64,000 nucleotides of DNA from JAGWAJ01 sp965215155. GTDB lineage: Bacteria > Acidobacteriota > Vicinamibacteria > Vicinamibacterales > UBA8438. Shown here piece by piece: positions 16,671 to 25,346 of the stretch. The notes beneath the pieces are model-generated. The model saw only the letters and a list, made by a program, of their open reading frames with translations. It was not told the DNA's origin and did not search any database. Location of the stretch: positions 1,488,001 to 1,552,000 of the forward strand of contig CBDCCY010000004.1 in the NCBI GenBank assembly GCA_965215155.1. The letters run 5' to 3'. Within the stretch, counting starts at the first letter, position 1. Each line of letters begins with the position of its first letter. The translations under genes were made by a program, and so were the position numbers.

Positions 16671-18482
16671 GTGCAATCCGCGGCGCAGGATGAACCGAAG
16701 GGCAGGTGCCGGCTGATCGGCCGCAAGCCGACGACGAGCGGCAGCGCAGGAGCGCACGTCGAGCGGGAGGCTCGCGCGCCGATCGACGTGGCCGTCATCG
16801 GCGGCGGACCCGCGGGCGCATCCGCCGCGCGCCTGCTGGCGGCCTGGGGGCACGCCGTCCTGCTGCTGACGAAGTCCGACTCCGGCCACCCCTCCCTCGC
16901 CGAGTCGCTGCCCCCGAGTTGCCGCAAGGTGTTCGATGCCGTCGGCGTCCGGGAAGCGGTCGAGGCCGCGGGGTTCCTCACGACCGGAGGCAACACGGTC
17001 TGCTGGGAGGGCGCCCGGCCGCGCGCCGCGACGTTCGGCGGCGGCGAACGCGGGCTCCAGGTGCTGCGGCGCGACTTCGACCGCGTCCTGCGAACCGAGG
17101 CGCGACGCGCCGGAGCGATGGTGCGGACCGGGGTGACGGTACGCGACGTCACCGTTCCGGACGAGGACCGGCCGGCCGCCGCCGAAGGAGGCGGAGCGAA
17201 GCCGCGCCCGGCCGCGGTGCGCGGGGTCGGCGCGGACGACGCGAGCCGGCCCGCGGCGGCGGTGGCGCTCCACGGCCGCGACGAGCGGGGACGCGCGGTC
17301 ACCGCGCACGCCCGCTTCGTCCTCGACTGTTCCGGGCGCGCCGGCGTCGTCGCGCGCCGTCATCGGACTCGCGTGCAGACCCGAGAAACGACGCTGGCGC
17401 TCGTGGGCGTCTGGCGGCGGCGCGATCGATGGCCGCTCCCGGCCTGTGCGCCGGGTGATGGAGGCGACGCGGTCCCGGGCGCCGACGCGGTCCCGGGAGG
17501 CGACGCGGTCCCGAGCAGCGACGCGGTCCCGGGCGGCGACGCGGTTTCGAGCGACGACGCGCAGACGGTGGTCGAGGCCTACGCCGACGGCTGGGCATGG
17601 TCCGTGCCGGTCTCACCCCATCAGCGCTACGTCACGGTGATGGTCGACCCGCGCACGACGCAGGCCGACCGCTCCGAGTCGCTGCGGGCGCGCTATCTCG
17701 CGGAGGTCGGCAAGACGACCCACCTGGCCCGGCTCACGGGCGGGGCGGCGCTCGAGGGCTCGCCGTGGGCGTGCGACGCGTCGCAGTACGGTGCCCGCCG
17801 CTTCGGGGGCCCCGGCTTCCTCCTCGTGGGCGACGCCGCGACGTTCATCGATCCGCTCTCGTCGTTCGGGGTCAAGAAGGCGATGGCGTCGGGGTGGTTG
17901 GCCGCCGTCGTGACCAACACCTGTCTCCGGCACCCGGAACGCGCGGTCCTCGCGCGGGACTTCCACGCCGGGCGCGAGCGGCAGATCTGGGACAGCTACC
18001 GCCGGCAGACGGCCGCGTTCTTCGCCCAGGTCTCGCGCCGCGAGCTGCATCCCTTCTGGACCGACCGGGCGGATGCCGTTGGCCCCGGCGCAGCGTTGGA
18101 AGGCGGAGAAGAAGACGACGCGGCTGCGGCCTTTCGCGACGACCCTACCGTTCGGGCCGCGTTCGAGGCACTCCGGCGCGCGCCCTCGATCCGGCTGCGG
18201 CCGACCTCGGCGGCTCGCCCCACGACCGTGGCGGCGGTGGTGGGGCGGGAGATCGTGGCGGCTCCCAGCCTCTCGCTCGACGCCGGGAGGGCCGGGACCA
18301 TCGCCATCCGTCACCTCCGGGGCATCGACCTGCCGGCGCTCGTCGCGATGGCCGGCGACCATGCGCAGGTGCCGGATCTCTACGCCTCCTATCGTCGATC
18401 GCATACGCCCGTGGAGCTTCCCGACTTTCTCGGCGCCCTGTCCGTGCTGCTCGGAAGGGGGCTGCTGCGAAACGACGCGTGA
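16671..18482 (+). CDS. qhpG: FAD-dependent monooxygenase for CTQ biogenesis (QhpG)
   Basis: 603 residues from a GTG; the start could be later because the first 35 residues are unconserved-looking. The FAD-binding Rossmann motif (PIDVAVIGGGPAGASAARLL) is followed by RRDFDRVLRTEA and the second FAD motif GFLLVGDAATFIDPLSSFGV, as in tryptophan-halogenase-like flavoproteins. In Paracoccus QhpG hydroxylates the tryptophan that becomes the quinone of CTQ. Placement at the head of qhpADCBFE supports the same job. Odd feature: residues from about 265 hold five tandem GDAVPG-like hexapeptides, likely a disordered loop. Confidence 0.86.
   Translation: MQSAAQDEPKGRCRLIGRKPTTSGSAGAHVEREARAPIDVAVIGGGPAGASAARLLAAWGHAVLLLTKSDSGHPSLAESLPPSCRKVFDAVGVREAVEAAGFLTTGGNTVCWEGARPRAATFGGGERGLQVLRRDFDRVLRTEARRAGAMVRTGVTVRDVTVPDEDRPAAAEGGGAKPRPAAVRGVGADDASRPAAAVALHGRDERGRAVTAHARFVLDCSGRAGVVARRHRTRVQTRETTLALVGVWRRRDRWPLPACAPGDGGDAVPGADAVPGGDAVPSSDAVPGGDAVSSDDAQTVVEAYADGWAWSVPVSPHQRYVTVMVDPRTTQADRSESLRARYLAEVGKTTHLARLTGGAALEGSPWACDASQYGARRFGGPGFLLVGDAATFIDPLSSFGVKKAMASGWLAAVVTNTCLRHPERAVLARDFHAGRERQIWDSYRRQTAAFFAQVSRRELHPFWTDRADAVGPGAALEGGEEDDAAAAFRDDPTVRAAFEALRRAPSIRLRPTSAARPTTVAAVVGREIVAAPSLSLDAGRAGTIAIRHLRGIDLPALVAMAGDHAQVPDLYASYRRSHTPVELPDFLGALSVLLGRGLLRNDA
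17463..17552. repeat. Five tandem 18-bp repeats inside qhpG
   Basis: Five in-frame copies of an 18-bp unit close to GGCGACGCGGTCCCGGGC, with one to a few differences each, encode GDAVPG-type hexapeptides; a partial sixth follows. They lie between the substrate-domain strands and not in either FAD motif. Confidence 0.9.
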
Positions 18483-18605
18483 GCGGGCGGTCCAGCGATC
18501 CGGATCGGCGCCTGACCGCTGCTCGCGCCCCTCGCCGCTCCGCGGGCTCCACGGACGCTGCGTTCGACCCCCGGCGGGATTCTGTGGTACAAGGTGAGCC
18601 ACCAC

Positions 18606-20351
18606 ATGCGGATACAAGCCTGGATACGGTCCGCCGCGGCCGCGCGGCGACTTCGCCCGTCGGCCGCTCCCGTCCTGGCGGCGGTGCTGATCGCCGGCGG
18701 CGCGGCCGCTTCGGCGGCGCAGGAAGCATCGGACACCCCTCTCCCGGAAGGCGGCATTCCCGTCACGAGCGACCTCGTGCATCGCGTCTGCGGAGACTGT
18801 CATCGCGCGGACGAGGAGCGGCGCATGAGCCGCATCTCGTACCAGCGAACGACCCCCGAGGGCTGGCAGCAGACGGTGCGGCGCATGGTGCTGCTGAACG
18901 ACCTGCAGATCGAGCCGGAGGACGCGCGCGAGGCGGTCGCCTACCTCGCCACCTACCACGGCCTGGCTCCGGAGGAGGCCGTGGAGGGCGCGTTCCACTC
19001 GGAGCGCCGCGACAACATCGACTACTACTACGCGGCCGACCCCGAGACGCAGATCACCTGCAACCGCTGCCACTCGATGGGCCGCGTGCTGAACCAGCGG
19101 CGCACGCGGGAAGAGTGGGACCTGCTGACGGCGATGCACCGCGCGCTGTACCCGTTCACCGACTTTCAGTCGTTCATGCGCCCGATGGAATCGGACGGGT
19201 CGGAAGAGGGCGACGGCCTCTCCGCGGTCGAGCGAGCCGTGGCGCACCTCGCCGAGGTGTTCCCGCTCGACACCCCGGAGTGGACGCGGTGGGCCGCGAA
19301 CATGCGCACCGCGCCCCGGCTGGACGGGGCCTGGGCGCTGGTCGGCCGCGAGCGCGGACAGGGGCCGGTCTACGGCGAGGTGACGGTGACCGCGAACCCG
19401 GACGCGCCGGACCAGTTCCGGACGACCACGCGCTACACCTACCCGGCGCGCGGCCGGGACGTCACACGCGCAGGTCAGGCACGGGTCTTCACCGGCTTCC
19501 AGTGGCGGGGTAGCACCAGCAGCTCGAGCTCCGGTCAGCCCCCGTTGCGGGAAGTGCTGAGCCTGTCGCGCGACCGCGAGTCGATGACCGGACGCTGGTT
19601 CACCGGTGTCTACGACGAGCTGGGCCTGGACGTGACGTTGCACCGCGCCGGCTCTCGCCCGGTGCTCACCGGCGTCTGGCCGCCGGCCGTCCCGATCGCC
19701 GGCGGCGAGGTGACCCTCGATCTCTTCGGCGCGAACCTGCCGGAGGCTCTGGAAGCGGCGTCGGTGGACCTCGGGACGGGCCTGACGGTGACCGCCGTCA
19801 GCAACGCGTCACCCGGGCGGGCGACGGTCCGGGTGCAGGTGGCGCCCGATGCGCGCGCGGGGCCGCGCGATCTCTTCATCGGCGAGGCCGCCCTGCCGGA
19901 TGCCGTCGTCGTCTTCGACGAGGTGCATCGGATTACGGTTGCGCCCAGGACCGGCCTCGCGCGCGTCGGGGGCGGGGCGATCCCGAAGCAGTACGAGCGC
20001 TTCGAGGCCCGCGCGTGGCACGACGGCCCGGACGGTGAGGCGGAGACCGACGACGACCTCGACCTCGGCATGGTCGACGCCGACTGGACGATCGAAGAGT
20101 ACGCCGTAACCTTCGGGGACGACGACACCGAGTTCGTCGGCAGCATCGACGGGCAGGGCATCTTCGAGCCGGCCCTCGACGGTCCGAATCCCGAGCGGAG
20201 CGGCGAACGGAACAACGTCGGAGACGTGTGGGTCGTGGCGACGGTGAGCACGGGCCCCGCGGGAGTGGCGCTGGAGTCTCCGCTGCGCGCCCGCACGCAC
20301 CTGGTGGTGTCGGTGCCGGTCTACCTGCGCCGCGGGGCGGAGGGACCATGA
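18606..20351 (+). CDS. qhpA: Quinohemoprotein amine dehydrogenase alpha subunit (dihaem)
   Basis: 581 residues from the ATG at 18606, which has AAGGTGA eight bases upstream; a GTG four codons earlier is an alternative. Signal peptide ends near SAAQ. Two haem-c motifs, CGDCH (62-66) and CNRCH (152-156), form the N-terminal dicytochrome domain. The rest matches the Ig-like barrel domains of QHNDH alpha, with GVWPPAVPIAGGEVTLDLFG and GGGAIPKQYERFEARAWHDG. The haems take electrons from CTQ in the gamma subunit after periplasmic oxidation of primary amines. The stop overlaps the qhpD start by four bases. Confidence 0.93.
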   Translation: MRIQAWIRSAAAARRLRPSAAPVLAAVLIAGGAAASAAQEASDTPLPEGGIPVTSDLVHRVCGDCHRADEERRMSRISYQRTTPEGWQQTVRRMVLLNDLQIEPEDAREAVAYLATYHGLAPEEAVEGAFHSERRDNIDYYYAADPETQITCNRCHSMGRVLNQRRTREEWDLLTAMHRALYPFTDFQSFMRPMESDGSEEGDGLSAVERAVAHLAEVFPLDTPEWTRWAANMRTAPRLDGAWALVGRERGQGPVYGEVTVTANPDAPDQFRTTTRYTYPARGRDVTRAGQARVFTGFQWRGSTSSSSSGQPPLREVLSLSRDRESMTGRWFTGVYDELGLDVTLHRAGSRPVLTGVWPPAVPIAGGEVTLDLFGANLPEALEAASVDLGTGLTVTAVSNASPGRATVRVQVAPDARAGPRDLFIGEAALPDAVVVFDEVHRITVAPRTGLARVGGGAIPKQYERFEARAWHDGPDGEAETDDDLDLGMVDADWTIEEYAVTFGDDDTEFVGSIDGQGIFEPALDGPNPERSGERNNVGDVWVVATVSTGPAGVALESPLRARTHLVVSVPVYLRRGAEGP

Positions 20352-21841
20352 CCGAGATCGCGCTGGGCGAGTGTCACCCGTTCGAGGCCGCGGGCCGGCA
20401 CTTCCTCTACCTGGTGCCGAGCGCCGCGGTGTTCGCGCTCGACGACACGTCGGCCGCGGTGGTCGACACGCTGCGCGGGCAGCAACTGGCGCCCGCGGAG
20501 CTCATGGCGCGCCTCGCGGATCGCTTCGAGCCGGCGGACGTCGACGCGACGCTCGCCGAGCTGGCCGGGGCCCGCGCGATCCTGCCGGTCGACCCCGCCC
20601 GCCCGGCCGAGCCGCCACCGGAGCCCGCCCCCAACATCATTCCGCTGACGCCCATCCCGCTCTCGACCCTCGTCGTCAACGTCACCAACCGCTGCAACCT
20701 GAGCTGCGCGTACTGCTACGAGTACGGCGAGGACAAGATCGCCGAGCCGACCGCGGGCGGGATGCCGAAGCTGATGAGCGAGGAGACGGCGCGCGAGAGC
20801 GTCGACTTCATGATCGAGCGCTCCGGCAACAGCCCGGTGGTGCGGCTGACGTTCTTCGGCGGCGAGACGCTCCTCAACTTCGCGGTGCTGGAGAAGACCA
20901 TCCCCTACGCGCGGGCTCGCGCCGCGGAGGCCGGCAAGCGCGTCGAGTTCAGCCTGACCACCAACGGGACGCTGCTCCGTCCCGAGGTCATCGAGTTCCT
21001 GGCCGACAACGACGTCGGGGTGACCATCTCCATCGATGGCCCGAAGGAGATGCAGGACAAGTTCCGGGTGTTCCACGACGGCCGCGGGAGCTACGACGTG
21101 GTGGCCCCCAAGGTCCGGGAGCTGCTCAAGCGGCACCGCTCGCGCCCGATCGGGGCGCGCGTGACGCTGACCTCCGACGTCCTCGACATCACCCGCATCT
21201 ACCGGCACCTGACCGACGAGATCGGCTTCTGGGAAGTCGGCTTCGCACCCGTCACCACCTCGCCGGGGCGCGCCCACGCCATCGGCGAGACCGGCTTCGA
21301 GTCGATGCTGGCGCAATTCCGGGCGCTGGGGCATGAGTTCCTGGAGGCGGCGCTCGAGGGCCGCCGGCACGGCTTCAGCAACGTGCGCGACACGATCGAG
21401 GAGCTGCACAAGGGCGCCAGCAAGGCGCTCCCGTGCGGGGCCGGGCTGGGACTGATGGGGGTGGCGACCAACGGCGACGTGGCGCTCTGCCACCGCTTCG
21501 CCGGCTCCGACGACCACAAGCTGGGGACGGTGCGCGACGGCGTGGACGGCGCGGCGCAGGAGGCCTTCCTCGACGCCCACCACATCGACCGCAAGACCGA
21601 CTGCCGGACGTGCTGGGCGCGTCCGCTCTGCGCCGGCGGCTGCTACCACGAGGCGCACACGCGCTACGGCACCACGGAGGCCCCGAACCTCCACTACTGC
21701 GAGTGGATCCGCGGCTGGACCGAGACCTGCCTGGAGATCTACGGCGAGATCGCCGAACGGAACCCGGCGTTCCTGCGGCAGTTCGACCCGCCGGGCGCCC
21801 CGGCGACCGAGGTGAACGATGACGCATCTGAGGCCCGTTAA
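20348..21841 (+). CDS. qhpD: Radical SAM/SPASM thioether-forming maturase
   Basis: 497 residues. An N-terminal precursor-recognition-like region is followed by the radical SAM cluster motif C116-x3-C120-x2-C123 (NRCNLSCAYCYEYG). Next are FFGGETLLN and SLTTNGT, and a cysteine-rich C-terminal SPASM-type domain (CGAGLGLMGV, DCRTCWARPLCAGGCYHE). In Paracoccus QhpD installs the Cys-to-Asp/Glu thioether bonds in the QhpC polypeptide. The gene follows qhpA with an ATGA overlap and overlaps qhpC by 23 bases, which fits maturase and substrate being made together. Confidence 0.95.
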   Translation: MTEIALGECHPFEAAGRHFLYLVPSAAVFALDDTSAAVVDTLRGQQLAPAELMARLADRFEPADVDATLAELAGARAILPVDPARPAEPPPEPAPNIIPLTPIPLSTLVVNVTNRCNLSCAYCYEYGEDKIAEPTAGGMPKLMSEETARESVDFMIERSGNSPVVRLTFFGGETLLNFAVLEKTIPYARARAAEAGKRVEFSLTTNGTLLRPEVIEFLADNDVGVTISIDGPKEMQDKFRVFHDGRGSYDVVAPKVRELLKRHRSRPIGARVTLTSDVLDITRIYRHLTDEIGFWEVGFAPVTTSPGRAHAIGETGFESMLAQFRALGHEFLEAALEGRRHGFSNVRDTIEELHKGASKALPCGAGLGLMGVATNGDVALCHRFAGSDDHKLGTVRDGVDGAAQEAFLDAHHIDRKTDCRTCWARPLCAGGCYHEAHTRYGTTEAPNLHYCEWIRGWTETCLEIYGEIAERNPAFLRQFDPPGAPATEVNDDASEAR

Positions 21842-22190
21842 CCAGAAGGCGGCCCGCATCGCGTACGAGGCGGCCGAGGCCCGCCGCCGCGCCGCGCAGG
21901 CCGACGGCCGGGTCGTCGCCTTGCAGGACGGTCCGGCGCAGCCGCCGAAGGCGGAGGGCCCGCACATCCCGATGGGCTGCAGCTTCGTCTTCTATCCGGG
22001 GTGGGAGGTCGACAGCGATGGCGGCACGGCGGGGCTGTGCCAGCCGGTCGAGCGCGACCTGTTCGACTGCCACCTCGGCTGTTTCTGGCCGGCGCAGGTG
22101 CCGGACCAGTTGAATCATGCGCCGGATTGGACCAGCAAGTGCGCGGCGGCGCAGAAGGACTGGCGGAAGGTTGACCTCATATTCCCGTAG
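21819..22190 (+). CDS. qhpC: QHNDH gamma subunit, CTQ-bearing peptide
   Basis: 123 residues, with GAGGTGAAC before the ATG. Every crosslinking residue of the Paracoccus gamma subunit is present at one constant offset of 47. C54-E63, C74-D80 and C88-D96 match the three thioether bonds (7-16, 27-33, 41-49), and C84-W90 matches the CTQ pair (37-43). A fifth cysteine, C108, is extra. The offset implies a leader of about 47 residues, longer than the 28 of Paracoccus, ending near PKAEGP. The leader lacks a Sec-type hydrophobic core, as expected for a peptide crosslinked in the cytoplasm and exported separately. It overlaps qhpD and possibly qhpB. Confidence 0.95.
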   Translation: MTHLRPVNQKAARIAYEAAEARRRAAQADGRVVALQDGPAQPPKAEGPHIPMGCSFVFYPGWEVDSDGGTAGLCQPVERDLFDCHLGCFWPAQVPDQLNHAPDWTSKCAAAQKDWRKVDLIFP

Positions 22191-23433
22191 CCCGGCGAAT
22201 CGTCGCCTGCGGCTCGGCGTGCGGCCGAAGCAGGCCGGCAAGAGCACGCGCGGTTCCACGACGCAGGCTCTCGGTGGGCGGCCGCTCGCCGCGCCGCGAG
22301 CCCTTCTCCTGCTGTTGCTCGGGGTCACGCTTGCGTTCACGGCGCCGGCGACGGCCCAGCCCCCCGGGGAGCCCGGTGCGACGGCAGGGTCGGGGGGCGC
22401 CCCGGAGCTCTCCGCGGGCGACGGCACGCTCTACCTCGCCGCGTTTCCGAGCCGCATCCTCGTGATCGACGAGGCCACCGCGAGCGTCGTGGACGAGATC
22501 GCGGTGCCGCACGGCCCGCCGCGCGCGCTGGTCGCGTCCGCGGACCGGAGCCGGTTCCACTTCGTCGACACGACCTTCGAGCACATGACCACGGTCGACG
22601 TGGACGCGCGGGAGGTCACCGACTCGTTCACCCTCAGCGAGGGGAACCGGAAGGTGCGCATCCGCTCGTTCCGCGTCGCGCCCGACGGCGCGACCGCCAT
22701 CCTCCACGTCGACGCCGCGGTGAAGCTGATCGACCGCTACGAGGTGGAGCCGTACCGGCTGCTGGAGGTCGACCTCGCCACGCACGAGGTCCTGCGCGAG
22801 TTGCCCTGGCCCACCGGCGCGGCCTCGTTCGGCTCGCGCATGCTCTTCTCGCCGGACGGGGAGTACCTCTACTTCTTCGACCGCGAGGACATCCTGATCC
22901 TCGAGGCCGACACGTTCGACGAGGTCGACCGCTGGTCGCTCCGCGAGCCGATCGAGCCCGGCATGGGCCGGATGCAGTTCAGCTTCGACGACGACCTGGT
23001 GTACGAGGAGCCCGGCTTCTTCACCAACCTGTTCACGGTGCACGACGACGCGCAGGATCGCGACCTGATGGGGGTGGCCCGCATCGACCTCCCGAACCGC
23101 GAGGTGGTCGACTTCTACACGCTCGGCCCCTCGCGGCCGATCCAGTTCGCGCTGGCGCCGGGACGCCGGATGGCCTACGGGCTGTCGAGCAGCATCGACC
23201 ACTACGAGTTCTGGACGTTCCACCTCGACGAGCGCCGCATCGGAGACCGCCGCCGGATCGAAGGCCGGCCCCGGATGGCGCTCGACGTCAGCACGAACGG
23301 CGAAGTGCTCTACATCTCGTCCGCCGGGAACACCATCGACTACTACGACGCCGACTCGTTCGACCACCTCCACACGCTGACGCTCGACGGCGACATGACG
23401 TCGGGCCTCGTCGTGATGCCGGCGGCGCCCTGA
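22117..23433 (+). CDS. qhpB: QHNDH beta subunit (seven-bladed propeller), start uncertain
   Basis: 438 residues from the first ATG, which would overlap qhpC by 74 bases. The hydrophobic core of the signal peptide (PRALLLLLLGVTLAFTAPAT) lies only at residues 60-79, so the true start is probably later. A TTG at 22171 and a GTG at 22219 are candidates, neither with a strong ribosome-binding site. The mature chain is a beta-propeller with repeated strands: YLAAFPSRILVIDEATASVV, RFHFVDTTFEHMTTVDVDA, GEYLYFFDREDILILEADT, LYISSAGNTIDYYDADSF. The beta subunit packs against gamma and shapes the active site. Position after qhpC supports the assignment. Confidence 0.88.
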   Translation: MRRIGPASARRRRRTGGRLTSYSRSPANRRLRLGVRPKQAGKSTRGSTTQALGGRPLAAPRALLLLLLGVTLAFTAPATAQPPGEPGATAGSGGAPELSAGDGTLYLAAFPSRILVIDEATASVVDEIAVPHGPPRALVASADRSRFHFVDTTFEHMTTVDVDAREVTDSFTLSEGNRKVRIRSFRVAPDGATAILHVDAAVKLIDRYEVEPYRLLEVDLATHEVLRELPWPTGAASFGSRMLFSPDGEYLYFFDREDILILEADTFDEVDRWSLREPIEPGMGRMQFSFDDDLVYEEPGFFTNLFTVHDDAQDRDLMGVARIDLPNREVVDFYTLGPSRPIQFALAPGRRMAYGLSSSIDHYEFWTFHLDERRIGDRRRIEGRPRMALDVSTNGEVLYISSAGNTIDYYDADSFDHLHTLTLDGDMTSGLVVMPAAP

Positions 23434-23539
23434 CCGATGCCCGGTGACCGGTGGCCGAAGACCGGTGCCCGCTGACCGCTGACCGCTGACCGCGTCCCGG
23501 AAGCGCCCCGGGGCGCCTGCGCCGCGGCGACCGGTACCG
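23434..23539. repeat. Short tandem GCTGACC repeats between qhpB and qhpF
   Basis: The 106-bp gap contains several GACCGGTG-like words and then three head-to-tail heptamers (CGCTGAC). The repeat is seen directly. It could be a slippage tract; no terminator-type hairpin with a T-run is present. Confidence 0.6.
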
Positions 23540-25309
23540 ATGCTCGACCCGCAGTTCCGGCGCGCGCTCGCCTACGTCGCGCCGTACTGGCGGCGCCTCG
23601 TGCCCGTGGTCGTCCTGAGCCTGGCGAGCACCGGCACCGCCCTTCTCGTCCCGCTCCTCTCCCGCGCGCTCATCGACGACGCGTTGCTGGCCGGCGACGC
23701 GGCGCTCCTGGTCCGGATCGTCGCCGCGTTCGTCGGCCTGACGGCGCTCGGCTTCCTCCTCAACGTGGCCAGCGGGCTGCGCTACACGCGGGTGTCGGCG
23801 GAGATCCTGTTCGACATGCGGATCGACCTCTACCGCCACCTGCAACGGCTGTCGCCGCGCTTCTACGCCCGCACCCGGATGGGCGACATCGTGTCGCGGC
23901 TCAACAACGACATCGGCGAGATCCAGCGGGTCGCGGCCGAGGCGGCCCTGTCCTGGATCGGCAACCTCCTGTTCCTGGCCGGCTCGGCCGGGATGATGAT
24001 CTGGCTCGACGTCCGCCTGTTCCTGGCCGGACTCGCGGTTCTCCCGCTGAGCATCTGGGCCCTCGTCCTCTACCGCCGCCGGCTCGAGGGCCGCGTCGCG
24101 GCGTTCCGCGAGCGGAGCGCGGACATCGGGAGCTTCCTCATCGAGACCCTGTCGGCGATGCGCCTGGTCGTCACGTCGAACGCGCAGGACCGCGAGGCGG
24201 CCCGGTTCGAGGCTCGCAACCAGGCGTTCATCGGCGCGCTCATGTCGATGCAGCGGGTGACCTACCTGGCCGGCGGGTTGCCGGGCGTGATCCTCTCCGC
24301 CGGCATGGGCGTGGTCTTCCTCTATGGCGGCTTCCGCTACCTCGGGGGCACGCTCAGCCTCGGGACGCTCGGCGCGTTCATGACCTACCAGATGCGCCTG
24401 ATGGGCCCCGTGCAGGCGCTGATGGGGCTCTACGCCAGCCTCGCCACGGCCAAGGTCTCGCTGGGGCGCGTGCACGAGATCGCGGACGCGCCGGTCGAGG
24501 TGGCCGAGGATCCGAGGACCGAGGATCCGGGGAAGGTTCGCGGCGCCGTCGCCTTCGATGAGGTGAGCTTCTCCTTCGACCGCGGCGCCCCCACCCTGGA
24601 GGGCGTGTCGTTCGCGATCGCGCCGGGGGAGACGGTGGCCGTCGTCGGCCGGAGCGGCGCGGGCAAGTCGACCGTGGCCGACCTGCTGCTGCGGCTGCTC
24701 GATCCGGATCGGGGCACGGTACGGCTGGACGGTCGCGATCTCCGGACGCTGCCCCTGGGGTTCGTCCGCCGGCACGTGGCGCTCGTCGATCAGGCGCCGT
24801 TCGTCTTCCACACGTCGCTCCGGGAGAACGTGCGCTACGCACGGCCCGCGGCGGACGATGACGACGTGGCGGCGGCAGTGCGTGCCGCCGGCCTCGACGA
24901 TCTCGTCCGCGGCCTGCCGGAGGGCCTGAATACGGTGGTCGGAGAACGCGGCTCGGCGCTCTCGGCCGGCGAGCGGCAGCGCGTCGCCATCGCCCGGGCG
25001 TTCCTCGCCGATCCACGGGTGCTGGTGCTCGACGAGGCGACGGCGGCGCTCGATCCGGTGACGGAGGGGCGGGTCGTCGGCGGCTACGAGTCGCTGATGC
25101 GGGCGCGCACGACGGTCGTCATCACCCACCGCCTGGAGCTCGCCCGCCGCGCGGACCGCGTCGTGGCCCTCGACGGGGCTCGCGTCGCCGAGGTGGGTCC
25201 GCCCGACGAGCTGCTCGCGCGGAACGGCTTCTTCGCGCGCCTCTTCCGGTCCGACGCGCGACCTGTCGCGGCACAGCACGAGGAAGTGGAGGAGGCGGCG
25301 GTCCCGTGA
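23540..25309 (+). CDS. qhpF: ABC transporter (membrane plus ATPase) for gamma-subunit export
   Basis: 589 residues. An N-terminal six-helix exporter domain (YWRRLVPVVVLSLASTGTAL onward, with MGDIVSRLNNDIGEIQR) is fused to a nucleotide-binding domain: Walker A GRSGAGKST, signature LSAGERQR, Walker B VLVLDEATAALD, switch TTVVITHR. This is a homodimeric half-transporter of the type 1 exporter class. In Paracoccus the equivalent QhpF is needed to move the crosslinked QhpC to the periplasm. Its place between qhpB and the leader protease gene supports that substrate here. Confidence 0.9.
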   Translation: MLDPQFRRALAYVAPYWRRLVPVVVLSLASTGTALLVPLLSRALIDDALLAGDAALLVRIVAAFVGLTALGFLLNVASGLRYTRVSAEILFDMRIDLYRHLQRLSPRFYARTRMGDIVSRLNNDIGEIQRVAAEAALSWIGNLLFLAGSAGMMIWLDVRLFLAGLAVLPLSIWALVLYRRRLEGRVAAFRERSADIGSFLIETLSAMRLVVTSNAQDREAARFEARNQAFIGALMSMQRVTYLAGGLPGVILSAGMGVVFLYGGFRYLGGTLSLGTLGAFMTYQMRLMGPVQALMGLYASLATAKVSLGRVHEIADAPVEVAEDPRTEDPGKVRGAVAFDEVSFSFDRGAPTLEGVSFAIAPGETVAVVGRSGAGKSTVADLLLRLLDPDRGTVRLDGRDLRTLPLGFVRRHVALVDQAPFVFHTSLRENVRYARPAADDDDVAAAVRAAGLDDLVRGLPEGLNTVVGERGSALSAGERQRVAIARAFLADPRVLVLDEATAALDPVTEGRVVGGYESLMRARTTVVITHRLELARRADRVVALDGARVAEVGPPDELLARNGFFARLFRSDARPVAAQHEEVEEAAVP

Positions 25310-25346
25310 ACACCACCGGGTCCGGCTGGACCAGCAAGGGAAGGGC

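Noticed and set aside
17463..17552. Tandem repeats as a CRISPR array
   Set aside because: Units are 18 bp, contiguous, without spacers, and encode an in-frame hexapeptide in qhpG.
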